A DNA stretch of 64,000 nucleotides, taken from the NCBI RefSeq assembly GCF_017348915.1, contig NZ_CP071383.1:1984001-2048000 (forward strand). The letters run 5' to 3'. Positions 41,034-50,166 of this stretch are shown in pieces. The stretch's first letter is position 1. Each line of letters begins with the position of its first letter. Position numbers and translations under genes: made by a program. The stretch comes from Leclercia pneumoniae. GTDB lineage: Bacteria > Pseudomonadota > Gammaproteobacteria > Enterobacterales > Enterobacteriaceae. The notes beneath the pieces are model-generated. The model searched no databases, was not told the DNA's origin, and was given only the letters and a program-made list of their open reading frames with translations.

Positions 41034-42117
41034 TCCGCAAAAATCGATTCGTTTTCCTGCAGACGATCCACGCCTGGTCAGGGCGTTACAGCGTGAGTCA
41101 CGGGCGTTATTGGCAAAAAATAATGATCACCGCTACGCCGATGCGCGCACTGTCGGTAAAGCGCTAGCTCTGCTGGCGCTGTGTCTGCTCTGTTATGGCG
41201 TGGCGCTAATCCAGCAGCACCTGTTGCCCTTTTTTGTCTGGTATCTGCTGATGATAGTCTGCGCAATGTTACTGGCGGTGAATGTTATGCATGACGCCTC
41301 CCACAATGCCTTTCTGCGCGGCAGGAGGGCGAACCGGTGGCTAAACCGGCTCATCACGGTACCGCTGGGCATGGATCCGGACTGCTGGCGGGTGCGTCAC
41401 GTACGTTTTCACCACAGTTATACCCATATCGAATGCTACGATCCTGATACCGCCGAAAACGGTCTGCTGCGCCAGAGCCCCTGGCAGCGCTGGCGGCCCA
41501 TAATGCAGGCGCAGCGCTACTACTGGCCGCTGGTGGCCGCATTGACCTTTCCCTGGTATATCTGGGTGATGGACTGGCTCGACAGAGGCGGGCTGACGCC
41601 GGTCACTCCCCACCTCGAGAAGCGTGGATTCGCCGGCTGGTGGGTTTTTCTCTGCGGTAAGGAGGCACACATCGCGTTCTCGCTGCTGTTACCTTGCTGG
41701 GTGATGGCAGACAGTTTTAGCGCCGGAACAGTAGCGGGTGTCTATCTGGCGAGCCAGATGACCTCGTCGCTCTTCTTCGTGATGCTGGTCATCGGTACCC
41801 ACTGGGCGAAAGGCCATGCGCAGTTACCTCCTGAAAACGGCAAGATGAGTGAGGGCAGGCTGGCCCATGTCTTCACTACCACCTTTGACTGGTCTATCCG
41901 TCCGGCATGGCTGGGCTACTGGCTGGGCGGGCTGAATCTTCATCTGACCCATCATCTCTTTCCGCACTGGAATCATCGTCATTATCACGATTTAAGTCAG
42001 GTGATTGAGGCCATAGCGCGTGATGAAGGGCTGGATTACCAGCGCCTGTCGCTGCGCGATCTGCTGAAGCTCCAGCAGCAATTTTTAACACGGATGGGTG
42101 AAAAGCCAGAGGCGTAA
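41020..42117 (+). CDS. Membrane acyl (fatty acid) desaturase
   Basis: Membrane-bound di-iron desaturase of 365 residues (FA_desaturase family, alkane-hydroxylase/acyl-lipid desaturase type). The three histidine boxes are HDASH (91-95), HVRFHHSYTH (127-136) and HLTHHLFPHWNH (near residue 308). Hydrophobic hairpins separate the boxes. Enterobacteria make unsaturated fatty acids anaerobically through FabA/FabB, so an O2-dependent desaturase inside a biosynthetic operon points to a specialised lipid product. The start codon is GTG at 41020, overlapping the preceding gene by 14 bases. A hairpin terminator covers the stop. Confidence 0.85.
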   Translation: MNLFNPQKSIRFPADDPRLVRALQRESRALLAKNNDHRYADARTVGKALALLALCLLCYGVALIQQHLLPFFVWYLLMIVCAMLLAVNVMHDASHNAFLRGRRANRWLNRLITVPLGMDPDCWRVRHVRFHHSYTHIECYDPDTAENGLLRQSPWQRWRPIMQAQRYYWPLVAALTFPWYIWVMDWLDRGGLTPVTPHLEKRGFAGWWVFLCGKEAHIAFSLLLPCWVMADSFSAGTVAGVYLASQMTSSLFFVMLVIGTHWAKGHAQLPPENGKMSEGRLAHVFTTTFDWSIRPAWLGYWLGGLNLHLTHHLFPHWNHRHYHDLSQVIEAIARDEGLDYQRLSLRDLLKLQQQFLTRMGEKPEA

Positions 42118-42139
42118 ACCTGCCCCGAAGGGCAGGTTT
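42116..42139. terminator. Bidirectional terminator between the lipid cluster and dmsD
   Basis: A perfect 10-bp stem (AAACCTGCCC with GGGCAGGTTT) around CGAA lies between convergent stops at 42117 and 42141. It closes the seven-gene operon. Confidence 0.85.
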
Positions 42140-42140
42140 A

Positions 42141-42755
42141 TCAACGATAGAGCGGTTTTTTCGCGACCGGGACGGGCAGCGCCGTTCGCCACGACTCCAG
42201 CGTCAGTCGGGCCAGTTGGGCGAGCGCGCTATAGAATGGATGCTGTGCCTCCTGTTCCAGCACGGAGAGAAAACGCTGACTCCAGGGCAGCAGATGTTGC
42301 GCCAGTAGCGCATCGCGGGCATCGTCACGCCCGTTTTCACTCAGCCAGGCTGCGAGCATCAACAGGGTACCGAAATGATCTTCGGGCTCATTTTGCTGAG
42401 CCTCAACGGTTATGGCGTTATCACGCATCCACTGGCGCAGCGCGAGCGTCGAGTCACCAAATAGCACCGATTCACGATCCAGCCAAACCGAACCCCATGG
42501 CGGAGCAGGTAGCGCATAGGGGCCGATAAAGAGCCGCTGCCAGGCTTCAGGTAACGGTTCATCGGCCGGCGCTTGCAGGATCTCAACCACAGGTTGCAGC
42601 TGTTCCGATGAAAGAGGCCAGTCGGCGGCCCAGTCCGTAGTGGAGAGGGCCGTTACCAGCGGTGCCGCCTCGGCGCTATCCGGTGCGTACCAGAACAGGG
42701 CGCCCAGAACCCGGGCGCTAAAAGCGAAAGATTCGCGATGTAAAACAGAATTCAT
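42141..42755 (-). CDS. dmsD: Tat proofreading chaperone DmsD
   Basis: Cytoplasmic redox-enzyme maturation protein (TorD/DmsD family) of 204 residues, identical in length to E. coli DmsD. It binds the twin-arginine signal of DmsA/YnfE-type subunits before export. The start MNSVLHRESFAFSARVLGAL at 42755 is chosen over ATG 42785 by length and by AAGGGA upstream. Conserved stretches PPWGSVWLDRESVLFGDSTL and QNEPEDHFGTLLMLAAWL are present. It is the last gene of the ynfE-ynfG-ynfH-dmsD operon, as in E. coli. Confidence 0.94.
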   Translation of the reverse strand: MNSVLHRESFAFSARVLGALFWYAPDSAEAAPLVTALSTTDWAADWPLSSEQLQPVVEILQAPADEPLPEAWQRLFIGPYALPAPPWGSVWLDRESVLFGDSTLALRQWMRDNAITVEAQQNEPEDHFGTLLMLAAWLSENGRDDARDALLAQHLLPWSQRFLSVLEQEAQHPFYSALAQLARLTLESWRTALPVPVAKKPLYR

Positions 42756-42797
42756 GCCAACATCCCTTGCAGTGGCGCGGGGCAAACCCGCGCCGGT

Positions 42798-43649
42798 TTA
42801 TCCGGCGATAGCCATGCCGGTTGTCATATGCAGACCATAAAAAAGGCCACGGCCGATTAACTCACCCACGACGACCAGAACAAACCCTGCAGCAAGCCCC
42901 CAGGTTTTCGGCGACTGGCGTCGCAGCAGTGGGCAAAGCCAGCATCCCAGCCCGGCAGCAAGCAGTATGATACGCCACACCTGCAGCGAACCATACTCCG
43001 GTAGCAGGGTACTGGCCTGCTGCACAGAGCTGTGAACAGTGGCGAGCATGTTGCTTTGCAGCACCACCACTGCCACAGTAGCCAGCAGCGCCAGGACGCT
43101 TAATGCCGCCGCCTGGCTATGGACCTTCACTTTTGCCGTCTGCAATAACAGCGCAGCAAAAATCGGGCCGCCCAACAGCACTGTCAGGAAGAAGCCCAGG
43201 GTGGTATATCCATTATGCCAGGTGGGGACGGTATCGATCTGATAGACGCGGGTCATTGCCCAGACAAAACCGATCCCCATAATTTGGGTGATCACCAGCC
43301 AGGCGGTGTAGAGCGCATCCGGCAGTTTCTTCAACATTGCCAGCAACCAGCCGAGGCCGCCTACGGCAAAGAAGAGCGAACCACTGGCGATTTCGTTACT
43401 GAGGGCAGAGGCCCCGATGCGGTTCAGGGAGTTAAAGGCCCGCAGCGGCGAGCCCAGATGCAGCACCGAGGCAATAAAGCCTGCCCCCATCACCAGCCAG
43501 ACGAAGAACATCATGCGCAGGATCCGCTCCCGTGCCGGACCCTCGCTTTCCCGCATCAGGACAAAACCCATCACCAGTATTGCCCCCACGGCACACTGCC
43601 CAAATACCGTAAAAATGACCAGAGGCCACTCATGCCATCCGCTTCCCAT
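42798..43649 (-). CDS. ynfH: DMSO reductase-type membrane anchor (YnfH/DmsC)
   Basis: Membrane anchor of 283 residues with eight helices, DmsC family (E. coli YnfH 284). It oxidises menaquinol and passes electrons to the iron-sulfur subunit. The correct start is MGSGWHEWPLVIFTVFGQCA at 43649, one base past the ynfG stop; the longer frame reads into ynfG in a wrong frame. It is the third gene of the operon. Confidence 0.94.
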   Translation of the reverse strand: MGSGWHEWPLVIFTVFGQCAVGAILVMGFVLMRESEGPARERILRMMFFVWLVMGAGFIASVLHLGSPLRAFNSLNRIGASALSNEIASGSLFFAVGGLGWLLAMLKKLPDALYTAWLVITQIMGIGFVWAMTRVYQIDTVPTWHNGYTTLGFFLTVLLGGPIFAALLLQTAKVKVHSQAAALSVLALLATVAVVVLQSNMLATVHSSVQQASTLLPEYGSLQVWRIILLAAGLGCWLCPLLRRQSPKTWGLAAGFVLVVVGELIGRGLFYGLHMTTGMAIAG

Positions 43650-43650
43650 C

Positions 43651-44268
43651 TCACACCTCCTTCGGATTGGCCAGATAGCCGGTGGTATCACCCGTTGGTC
43701 GGCTGTTGGCATTGGGTTTAATGACAATACTTGGTTTCGTAAAGTGCGCCGACGGCAGCGGCGCAACGGCCGCCAGCTCGCCGTGTTTCTGCCGCAGCTC
43801 GTCGATCGGGCCGAAGTCCAGTGCACGCAGCGGGCAGGACTCCACGCAGACCGGCTTTTTGCCCTCTGCCACGCGATCGTAACAGCCATCGCATTTGGTC
43901 ATGTGGCCTTTGGCGGCGTTGTACTGTGGCGCGCCGTACGGGCAGGCCATATGGCAATAGCGGCAGCCAATGCAGACCTCTTCGTTAACCACCACAAAGC
44001 CGTCTTCCCGCTTGTGCATGGCGCCGCTCGGGCAGACTTTGGTGCAAGCCGGGTCTTCGCAGTGGTTACAGGCAATCGACAGATAGTAGGCAAAGACGTT
44101 CTGCTGCCAGACGCCGTTATCCTCCTGCCAGTCGCCCCCTGCGTATTCGTAAATGCGACGGAAGCTCACGTCCGGGGTCAGATCTTTGTAATCTTTACAG
44201 GCCAGCTCGCAGGTTTTGCAACCGGTGCAGCGGCTGGAGTCAATATAAAATCCATACTGGGTGGTCAT
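43651..44268 (-). CDS. ynfG: Ferredoxin-like [4Fe-4S] subunit YnfG/DmsB
   Basis: Electron-transfer subunit of 205 residues, the same length as E. coli YnfG. Four [4Fe-4S] binding motifs are seen: CTGCKTCELACKD, CNHCEDPACTKVCPSGAMH, CIGCRYCHMACPYGAPQ and CDGCYDRV...CVESCP. It carries electrons from the membrane anchor to the molybdenum subunit in the periplasm, exported with the Tat-signal partner. Ten bases separate it from the upstream catalytic-subunit gene. Confidence 0.95.
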   Translation of the reverse strand: MTTQYGFYIDSSRCTGCKTCELACKDYKDLTPDVSFRRIYEYAGGDWQEDNGVWQQNVFAYYLSIACNHCEDPACTKVCPSGAMHKREDGFVVVNEEVCIGCRYCHMACPYGAPQYNAAKGHMTKCDGCYDRVAEGKKPVCVESCPLRALDFGPIDELRQKHGELAAVAPLPSAHFTKPSIVIKPNANSRPTGDTTGYLANPKEV

Positions 44269-44278
44269 CGACTACTCC

Positions 44279-46717
44279 TTATGCCTTCTCAATTTGCACC
44301 AGGTTGGTGTGCTGAGGGTTCCCCTTCGCCAGCGGTGAGGGGCGGTGCGTGGTGAGGGTGTTAACGCAGGCACCGTGATCGACGCGATCGCCATTCATGT
44401 CGGCGTTATGCCAGGCACCCTGGCCCATCGCGCTGACGCCGGGCATGATGCGCGGCGTGACTTTTGCGGCAATACGCAGTTCGCCGCGTCCGTTAAACAC
44501 CCGGACCAGATCGCCGTTTTTAATCCCACGCGATGCGGCATCGAGCGGATTGATCCACACCTCCTGGCGACAGGCGGCCTCCAGCACGTCGATGTTGCCG
44601 TAGGTTGAGTGGGTGCGTCCCTTGAAGTGGAAACCAAAAAGCTGAAGCGGATAGCGGTCGCGCGCCGGATCATCCCAGCCTTCAAAGGTGTGAGCATAGA
44701 TAGGTAGGGGGCTGATGGTCTCGTCTGGCGCAAGCTCCCAGCGATGGGCGATATCTGCAAGCTTGCTGGAGTAGATTTCAATTTTGCCGGAGGGCGTTTT
44801 CAGCGGGTTGTTAAGAGGGTCTTCGCGGAATTTCTTGTACGCCACAAAGTGCCCGGCAGGATCGCGTCGCTTATAGATGCCCATTTTCTTCAGCTCATCA
44901 TAAGCGGGTAGTAGCGGATCCCGGGCCACCATCTTCGCATAAAGGTATTGCAGCCATTCTGACTGCGTGCGCCCCTCTGTAAATTTATCGTAGACATCCT
45001 TGCCGAGACGTTTAGCCACCTCACTCATCATCCAGTAGATAGGTTTGCGCTCAAATTTGGGCGAGGTCGCCGGCTGCAGGAAGATGAGATAACCCATATT
45101 CCCGGCGTAGTCGTTAGGGATGATATCTTCCTGCTCTACGGTCATTAAATCGGGCAGCAGCAGGTCGGCGTACTTCGCCGAGGAGGTCATAAAGTTGTCG
45201 ATCACCACAATCATCTCGCATTGACTCTCGTCCTGCAGAATGGCGTGGGTTTTGTTGATATCCGAGTGCTGGTTAGTGATGCAGTTACCGGCATAGTTCC
45301 AGATAAATTTGATGGGGACATCCAGCTTCTCTTTACCGCGTACGCCATCGCGGGTAGCGGTCATTTCCGGTCCGCGGGCGATGGCATCCGTCCAGCTAAA
45401 GCAGGAGATTTGCGTTTTGACCGGATTTTCCAGCACCGGCATGCGCTCGATGGTGATGGTATAGGTAGATTCCCGCGCGCCACTGTTGCCACCATGTATG
45501 CCGACGTTGCCGGTAAGGATTGGCAGCATTGCGATGGCGCGCGCACTCAGCTCGCCGTTGGCATGACGCTGTGGCCCCCACCCCTGGCTGATATAGGCCG
45601 GTTTAGCGCTGCCGATTTCACGCGCCAGCTTCACAATACGTTCGGCAGGAATACCGGTAATTTTCGCCGCCCATTCAGGTGTTTTGGCGAGACCGTCCTC
45701 GCCGTCTCCCAGAATCCAGGCTTTGTAGTGCCCGTTGGCCGGGGCACCTTCTGGCAGGGTTTTTTCGTCGTATCCCACGCAATAGGTATCAAGAAAGGCT
45801 TGATCAACCCGATTTTCGGTAATCAGTACCCAGGCCAGGGCGCTCACCAGTGCGGCGTCGGTGCCGGGACGGATGGGTATCCATTCATCTTCACGCCCGG
45901 CCGCGGTGTCGGTATAGCGCGGATCGATGACGATCATTCGGGCGTTTGAGCGCTCCCGCGCCTGTTCGAGGTAGTAGGTAATACCCCCGCCGCTCATGCG
46001 CGTCTCCGCCGGGTTGTTGCCAAACATGACGACCAGCTGGCTGTTCTCGATGTCGGAGGTGCTGTTACCCTCGTTGCTGCCGTAGGTGTAGGGCATGGCA
46101 CAGGCTATCTGTGCGGTACTGTAAGTACCATAATGGCTGAGGAAGCCGCCGTAACAGTTCATCAGGCGTGCCACCAGTGAGGCATACGGGGACGAACGGG
46201 TCACGTTGCCGCCAACGATGCCAGAGGAGTAGTTGATGTAGACCGCTTCGTTACCGTACTGGCTTACCACCTTTTTCAGGCTGTCGGTCAGCAGGTTCAG
46301 GGCTTCATCCCAGCTGATACGTTCAAATTCTCCTTCGCCGCGTTTGCCCACTCGTTTCATCGGATAGTTAAGGCGATCCGGGTGATTCATACGCCGGCGG
46401 ATAGAGCGGCCGCGCAGGCAGGCGCGAACCTGGTGATTGCCGTAGATATCTTCGCCGGTGTTATCGGTTTCGACCCGCCACACTTCGTCATCGCGAACGT
46501 GCAGACGCAGCGCGCAGCGGCTGCCACAGTTAACAGAACAGGCGCCCCAAACGACTTTATCTTCTGCAGGCTGCGTGGCTTGCTGAACTGCCGCAGCCGC
46601 GCTACGTAACCCAAAAGGCAAGGAAATCCCGCCCGCTGCAAGAGCGAGGGAACCGATAGCGGTGGATTTGACGAGGCTTCGGCGACTGATCGCCCCCCAG
46701 TGCTGATGATCGGACAT
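44279..46717 (-). CDS. ynfE: Molybdopterin oxidoreductase catalytic subunit, DmsA/YnfE/YnfF type
   Basis: Periplasmic bis-MGD enzyme of 812 residues. The twin-arginine signal SRRSLVKSTAIGSLALAAGG is at residues ~11-30. A [4Fe-4S] motif follows (CSVNCGSRCALRL...CLRGRS) with the molybdopterin oxidoreductase domains and a C-terminal guanylate-binding domain (GNPQHTNLVQIEKA at the end). E. coli has two neighbouring paralogues, YnfE and YnfF, implicated in selenate reduction; here only one copy is present, and the choice of name is not strict. DmsD chaperones export. An FNR-like site about 100 bases upstream fits anaerobic induction. Confidence 0.9.
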   Translation of the reverse strand: MSDHQHWGAISRRSLVKSTAIGSLALAAGGISLPFGLRSAAAAVQQATQPAEDKVVWGACSVNCGSRCALRLHVRDDEVWRVETDNTGEDIYGNHQVRACLRGRSIRRRMNHPDRLNYPMKRVGKRGEGEFERISWDEALNLLTDSLKKVVSQYGNEAVYINYSSGIVGGNVTRSSPYASLVARLMNCYGGFLSHYGTYSTAQIACAMPYTYGSNEGNSTSDIENSQLVVMFGNNPAETRMSGGGITYYLEQARERSNARMIVIDPRYTDTAAGREDEWIPIRPGTDAALVSALAWVLITENRVDQAFLDTYCVGYDEKTLPEGAPANGHYKAWILGDGEDGLAKTPEWAAKITGIPAERIVKLAREIGSAKPAYISQGWGPQRHANGELSARAIAMLPILTGNVGIHGGNSGARESTYTITIERMPVLENPVKTQISCFSWTDAIARGPEMTATRDGVRGKEKLDVPIKFIWNYAGNCITNQHSDINKTHAILQDESQCEMIVVIDNFMTSSAKYADLLLPDLMTVEQEDIIPNDYAGNMGYLIFLQPATSPKFERKPIYWMMSEVAKRLGKDVYDKFTEGRTQSEWLQYLYAKMVARDPLLPAYDELKKMGIYKRRDPAGHFVAYKKFREDPLNNPLKTPSGKIEIYSSKLADIAHRWELAPDETISPLPIYAHTFEGWDDPARDRYPLQLFGFHFKGRTHSTYGNIDVLEAACRQEVWINPLDAASRGIKNGDLVRVFNGRGELRIAAKVTPRIMPGVSAMGQGAWHNADMNGDRVDHGACVNTLTTHRPSPLAKGNPQHTNLVQIEKA

Positions 46718-46814
46718 GGCTCACTCCATCGTTATTGTTGTGCAAACAATTTCATGCCTGATGATTACCAGGCTAATGACGAAGGGAGTGTTACCTGTTT
46801 AGAGGTAGAAAATA

Positions 46815-46828
46815 TTAATCCTTATCAA
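46815..46828. promoter_or_regulatory. FNR-like site upstream of ynfE
   Basis: The sequence TTAATCCTTATCAA differs from TTGATnnnnATCAA at one position. It lies about 100 bases upstream of the ynfE start; E. coli ynfEFGH-dmsD is FNR-activated. Confidence 0.6.
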
Positions 46829-46839
46829 TGAAGAGGGCA

Positions 46840-46863
46840 TTTCCCCCGCCAGGGCGGGGGAAA
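46840..46863 (-). terminator. Hairpin after ynfD
   Basis: An 11-bp stem, TTTCCCCCGCC with GGCGGGGGAAA, lies immediately past the ynfD stop at 46865. No long T-run follows. Confidence 0.6.
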
Positions 46864-46864
46864 G

Positions 46865-47170
46865 TTACTGGGGCTCGGTGGGAGCATTGTCTTGCGTGGC
46901 GGCACCGCTTACCGGGTAATTGCCGCTGCTGGTGCGGGTATAGAGAATTTTATAACTGTCATTTGCACAGTGACCAACAACCTGAGTATCGGGTTGATCG
47001 CTTTGGTCGTTCGGCACAATGTTGAGGGTAAAACCCGACTCGGGTACGCCATTATTGATAATTCGCTGCTGTATATCGCTTTTAACCCGTTCGCAGGAAT
47101 CGGGTGCCGCCAGGGCAGCCGGAGCCACGCCAGCCAGCAGCAGTGCAGTAATCAAAGGTAACTGTTTCAT
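46865..47170 (-). CDS. ynfD: YnfD, DUF1161 periplasmic protein
   Basis: Small secreted protein of 101 residues, equal in length to E. coli YnfD. It has a signal peptide (LITALLLAGVAPAALA) and the DUF1161 domain with CERVKSDIQQRIINNGVPES and VVGHCANDSYKILYTR; the two cysteines may form a disulfide. Function is not known. It lies between the ynfE operon and ynfC, as in E. coli. Confidence 0.92.
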   Translation of the reverse strand: MKQLPLITALLLAGVAPAALAAPDSCERVKSDIQQRIINNGVPESGFTLNIVPNDQSDQPDTQVVGHCANDSYKILYTRTSSGNYPVSGAATQDNAPTEPQ

Positions 47171-47274
47171 AACCGCCTCCTTTAGTTTGGCATCAGGTTA
47201 ATTTTAGCAGGCTTAGTGTAAACGTCTGTATTTGCTAATATGATTGAGAATTATCTCCAGATTTGGTGAGTTAC

Positions 47275-47985
47275 GTGAAGAAAATTGCAGCCAGTTTAGC
47301 CCTGACGACACTGTTGGCGGGATGTGATAACGCCTCAGCACCGCTTTCGTTTACGCCTGAAATGGCAAGCTTTTCTAATGAATTTGACTTTGATCCCCTG
47401 CGCGGACCGGTAAAAGAGTTCAGTCAGACTCTGATGAATGAGAAAGGGGAAGTGGCGAAACGGGTCAGCGGTTCGTTATCCACCGAAGGGTGTTTCGATA
47501 CCCTGGAGATCCACGACATCGAATCGAATTCGGGGGTGGCGCTGGTACTTAATGCTAACTACTACCTCGACGCGCAGACGATGCAGAAAAAGTTGCGTTT
47601 ACAGGGTAAATGTCAGCTGGCCGAGATGGTTGCTTCAGGCACTTCATGGGAAACCAATGACGCCGGATTTATTGTCAGCGCGCACGGGAAAGAGACCGAT
47701 GTTAGCTATCGTTACGATGTGGATGGGTACCCGTTGGGCAAGACGAGCGTTTCAGGGGAGCAACGGCTGTCGGTGGCCTCCAAACCTTCTGCGGATCTTC
47801 GCAAGCGGCTGGATTATACCGCCGTCAGCATGCTGAACGACAAGACGCTGGGTAACGTTAAACAGAGTTGCGATTACGATCGCCATGACAACCCCGTGAC
47901 CTGCGAGCTCCTGATTGTGGATCAGAGCGTAAAACCGGCGCAGGAACACAAATACACCATCAAAAACACAATTGATTACTATTGA
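47275..47985 (+). CDS. ynfC: YnfC, UPF0257 lipoprotein
   Basis: Predicted lipoprotein of 236 residues, equal to E. coli YnfC, when started at the GTG at 47275 (preceded by GGTGAG). The signal is SLALTTLLAGC with lipobox LLAGC; Asn follows the Cys. The conserved segment SFTPEMASFSNEFDFDPLRG near residue 25 and the end VYTIKNTIDYY-like (YTIKNTIDYY) identify the family. Function unknown. Confidence 0.92.
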   Translation: MKKIAASLALTTLLAGCDNASAPLSFTPEMASFSNEFDFDPLRGPVKEFSQTLMNEKGEVAKRVSGSLSTEGCFDTLEIHDIESNSGVALVLNANYYLDAQTMQKKLRLQGKCQLAEMVASGTSWETNDAGFIVSAHGKETDVSYRYDVDGYPLGKTSVSGEQRLSVASKPSADLRKRLDYTAVSMLNDKTLGNVKQSCDYDRHDNPVTCELLIVDQSVKPAQEHKYTIKNTIDYY

Positions 47986-47988
47986 GAA

Positions 47989-48010
47989 ACCGCGCAGGGA
48001 TCTGCGCGGT
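47989..48010. terminator. Bidirectional hairpin between ynfC and ynfB
   Basis: ACCGCGCAG pairs with CTGCGCGGT around GGAT, between convergent stops at 47985 and 48025. Confidence 0.7.
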
Positions 48011-48024
48011 GAAGTGCAGGGCGA

Positions 48025-48354
48025 TTAGGGTGCCAGGCTGCGGCCGGTGCGGCGGTCAAGGCAGCGCAGGGTATTGGGTTCCCAGTAGGCATTAACGTTC
48101 GCGCTTTGCTGGCACTTATCGCGCGCATCAAAGGCCACGTCCTCTTTATCCCACTCTTTCTCTGCGCGGGTATTAACTTTATGGCGCAGACTGCGGGTGT
48201 CGTTCCACTGCTCTTTATCCATTGCAGCGTTCTGACGGCTTTGCGCGCTATCCCCGGATTCGATAATCAACTTGCTGGTATTGGCAGAGACTGGAGCGAT
48301 AAACATCGCCGCCAGCAGGGCAACCAATCCGAGACGTGTACTCATTGTATTCAT
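48025..48354 (-). CDS. ynfB: YnfB, DUF1283 periplasmic protein
   Basis: Secreted small protein of 109 residues (E. coli YnfB 113). It has a signal peptide ([17 protein letters not shown]) and the DUF1283 core with [20 protein letters not shown] and the C-terminal [20 protein letters not shown]. Paired cysteines suggest a disulfide. Function unknown. It is divergent from ynfA across about 150 bases, as in E. coli. Confidence 0.9.
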   Translation of the reverse strand: MNTMSTRLGLVALLAAMFIAPVSANTSKLIIESGDSAQSRQNAAMDKEQWNDTRSLRHKVNTRAEKEWDKEDVAFDARDKCQQSANVNAYWEPNTLRCLDRRTGRSLAP

Positions 48355-48503
48355 GGTGATTTTCTCCCGAACGGCGAAGATTCGAAAATGACGCCGTCGA
48401 TTCTACAACAGTCCATTTTGAGGGCAAAACCACATCAGCTGTGTGGAACGCTTCCTTATAGAGTTGGGTATAATAACTCAACCCCCCTCAAAGTACGTTA
48501 AAT

Positions 48504-48830
48504 ATGATTAAAACAACTTTACTCTTTTTCGCCACTGCAGTTTGTGAAATTTTGGGCTGTTTCCTGCCCTGGCTCTGGCTGAAGCGGGGTGGTTCGGTGT
48601 TTCTGTTGCTGCCTGCGGCGGTAGCGCTGGCGCTGTTTGTCTGGTTATTGACTCTGCATCCGGCGGCCAGCGGCAGGGTCTATGCCGCCTACGGTGGTGT
48701 CTATGTCTGTACGGCTCTCCTCTGGTTACGGGTCGTGGATGGGGTGAAATTGAGCTCGTATGACTGGGCAGGCGCGGCGATAGCGCTCTGCGGCATGCTG
48801 ATTATCGTGGCAGGATGGGGGCGCCCCTGA
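48504..48830 (+). CDS. ynfA: YnfA, small membrane protein
   Basis: Inner-membrane protein of 108 residues with four helices, identical in length to E. coli YnfA; the UPF0060 family resembles SMR transporters, and YnfA in Shigella has been described as an efflux protein. The motif [20 protein letters not shown] is typical. It is separated from the following rspA gene by 110 bases. Confidence 0.93.
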   Translation: MIKTTLLFFATAVCEILGCFLPWLWLKRGGSVFLLLPAAVALALFVWLLTLHPAASGRVYAAYGGVYVCTALLWLRVVDGVKLSSYDWAGAAIALCGMLIIVAGWGRP

Positions 48831-48940
48831 GCGCCTCTTTTTGTGATCCGGTGAGGATTTTTTGATCGCAATACTTGTATGGTAGTAGGCTTATTGCATA
48901 AATTTCCTGCATCACAACGCAAGATGTAAGGAACCGGAAC

Positions 48941-50155
48941 ATGAAGATTGTTGGGGCTGAAGTATTTGTTACCTGCCCAGGCCGTAATTTTGTCACGCTG
49001 AAAATTACCACTGACGACGGTATCGTCGGGCTTGGCGATGCCACCCTGAATGGTCGCGAGCTTTCTGTCGCCTCCTACCTGAAAGATCACCTCTGTCCGC
49101 AGCTGATTGGCCGCGATGCGCATCGCATCGAGGATATCTGGCAGTTCTTCTATAAAGGCGCTTACTGGCGTCGCGGCCCGGTGACTATGTCTGCTCTTTC
49201 GGCCGTGGATATGGCGCTGTGGGACATTAAGGCTAAAGCGGCAAACATGCCGCTCTATCAGCTGTTGGGCGGCGCCTCCCGTGAAGGGGTGATGGTTTAC
49301 TGCCACACCACCGGCCATAGCATTGATGATGTGCTGGAAGATTACGCCCGCCACAAAGAGATGGGCTTTAAGGCGATTCGTGTGCAGTGCGGTGTGCCGG
49401 GTATGAAAACCACCTACGGCATGTCGAAGGGCAAAGGGCTGGCCTACGAGCCTGCCACCAAAGGCAACTGGCCGGAAGAGCAGCTCTGGTCAACCGAAAA
49501 ATATCTCGATTTCACACCGAAGCTGTTCGATGCTGTGCGGAATAAATTTGGTTTTAACGAGCATTTGCTGCACGACATGCACCACCGTCTGACGCCAATT
49601 GAAGCTGCGCGTTTCGGTAAGAGCATCGAGGCGTTCCGCATGTTCTGGATGGAAGATCCTACGCCGGCAGAGAACCAGGCGTGCTTCCGTTTGATTCGTC
49701 AGCATACCGTAACCCCGATTGCGGTAGGCGAAGTCTTTAATAGCATCTGGGACTGCAAACAACTGATTGAAGAACAGCTGATCGACTATATCCGCACCAC
49801 CATTACCCACGCGGGGGGGATCACCGGCATGCGTCGTATCGCCGATTTCGCCTCGCTCTACCAGGTACGTACCGGCTCGCACGGGCCGTCTGATCTGTCG
49901 CCGATCTGCCACGCGGCGGCTCTCCATTTCGACCTGTGGGTGCCGAACTTTGGCGTGCAGGAGTATATGGGCTATTCCGAACAGATGCTGGAAGTCTTCC
50001 CGCATAGCTGGCGTTTCGACAACGGCTACATGCACCCAGGCGACAAGCCCGGACTCGGCATCGAGTTTGATGAAAAACTGGCCGCAAAATATCCCTACGA
50101 TCCCGCCTATCTGCCGGTTGCCCGTCTGGAAGATGGCACCCTGTGGAACTGGTAA
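48941..50155 (+). CDS. rspA: RspA, mannonate dehydratase-type enolase-superfamily protein
   Basis: Enolase-superfamily enzyme of 404 residues, the E. coli RspA length. The N-terminal capping domain is followed by a TIM barrel with metal ligands in [12 protein letters not shown] and GEVFNS and an aspartate in [15 protein letters not shown]. RspA (StarvationSensing) has been assigned low-efficiency D-mannonate/D-gluconate dehydratase activity and was first isolated as a suppressor of homoserine-lactone dependent RpoS induction. In E. coli it is followed by rspB; here rspB is truncated just downstream. Confidence 0.93.
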   Translation: MKIVGAEVFVTCPGRNFVTLKITTDDGIVGLGDATLNGRELSVASYLKDHLCPQLIGRDAHRIEDIWQFFYKGAYWRRGPVTMSALSAVDMALWDIKAKAANMPLYQLLGGASREGVMVYCHTTGHSIDDVLEDYARHKEMGFKAIRVQCGVPGMKTTYGMSKGKGLAYEPATKGNWPEEQLWSTEKYLDFTPKLFDAVRNKFGFNEHLLHDMHHRLTPIEAARFGKSIEAFRMFWMEDPTPAENQACFRLIRQHTVTPIAVGEVFNSIWDCKQLIEEQLIDYIRTTITHAGGITGMRRIADFASLYQVRTGSHGPSDLSPICHAAALHFDLWVPNFGVQEYMGYSEQMLEVFPHSWRFDNGYMHPGDKPGLGIEFDEKLAAKYPYDPAYLPVARLEDGTLWNW

Positions 50156-50166
50156 AGGAGCAGAAG

